A DNA stretch of 5,845 nucleotides from CAYGZA01 sp964354135. Its GTDB lineage: Bacteria > Planctomycetota > Planctomycetia > Pirellulales > Thermoguttaceae. Within the stretch, counting starts at the first letter, position 1. Each line of letters starts with the position of its first letter. The translations under genes were made by a program, and so were the position numbers. The stretch lies in NCBI GenBank assembly GCA_964354135.1, contig CAYGZA010000375.1:1-5845 (forward strand), in the 5' to 3' direction. A model generated the notes under the pieces. The model ran no database searches. It was given only the letters and a program-made list of their open reading frames with translations, and was not told where the DNA came from. Shown piece after piece: positions 5,844 through 5,845 of this stretch.

Positions 5844-5845
5844 TG

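Larger units (their letters stand above)
5406..5845. other. Non-coding region packed with inverted repeats
   Basis: I see no credible gene in these 440 bases: the short open frames cross the inverted repeats and lack ribosome binding sites or recognisable products. The region holds the REP-like repeat, a small compound hairpin, the 92-bp nested repeat, a perfect 10-bp palindrome GCCCGCGGGC (5697-5706), a dyad at 5730-5741, TTTGGCA/TGCCAAA arms at 5750-5756 and 5792-5798, and the edge hairpin. Base composition shifts from GC-rich to AT-richer after about 5720. Confidence -1.

Noticed and set aside
5821..5845. ATG codons at 5821 and 5828 as the start of a gene running off the right edge
   Set aside because: Only 6-8 codons are visible, the nearest purine-rich site (AAGGA, 5800-5804) is too far away, and the bases also form a hairpin; not enough to call a gene.

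Overview
The window is GC-rich and gene-dense and most resembles a planctomycete chromosome. This rests on gene content: an exported diheme cytochrome related to the alpha subunit of hydrazine synthase (HzsA), a family common in non-anammox Planctomycetes; an exported PfpI-like protein; and a near-identical WD40 array. No rRNA, tRNA or marker gene is present, so the assignment is inference.

Layout. (1) Positions 1-1034, plus strand: the 3' part of a WD40-repeat gene that runs in from beyond the left edge. It has exact 126-bp units and a C-terminal module of the kind known from WD40 proteins with caspase-like or NTPase partners. (2) Positions 1035-1238: convergent intergenic gap with one GC-rich hairpin. 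(3) Positions 1239-4103, minus strand: a 954-residue secreted HzsA-related protein with an N-terminal jelly-roll-like domain, a beta-propeller and two CxxCH haem sites. (4) Positions 4204-4956, minus strand: a 250-residue secreted PfpI/DJ-1-family protein, 100 bp upstream of (3) and probably in the same transcript. (5) Positions 4957-5150: divergent promoter region with a good minus-strand and a weaker plus-strand promoter candidate. (6) Positions 5151-5405, plus strand: an 84-residue remnant of an EamA/DMT transporter, consisting of the first and last parts of the family joined in frame. (7) Positions 5406-5845: no convincing gene, but a run of inverted repeats that includes a REP-like hairpin and a 92-bp nested double hairpin.

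How it fits together. Genes (4) and (3) look like a two-gene unit for extracytoplasmic proteins, one a possible hydrolase or stress-type PfpI protein and the other a c-type cytochrome. Their substrate cannot be read from sequence. The WD40 gene and the transporter remnant have no evident link to them. The items most worth following up are the WD40 array, whose variable positions resemble those of fungal NLR WD40 domains, the HzsA relative lacking the anammox active-site tyrosine, and the structured repeat cluster beside the deleted transporter. I did not find a clear, complete, previously undescribed system in this window.
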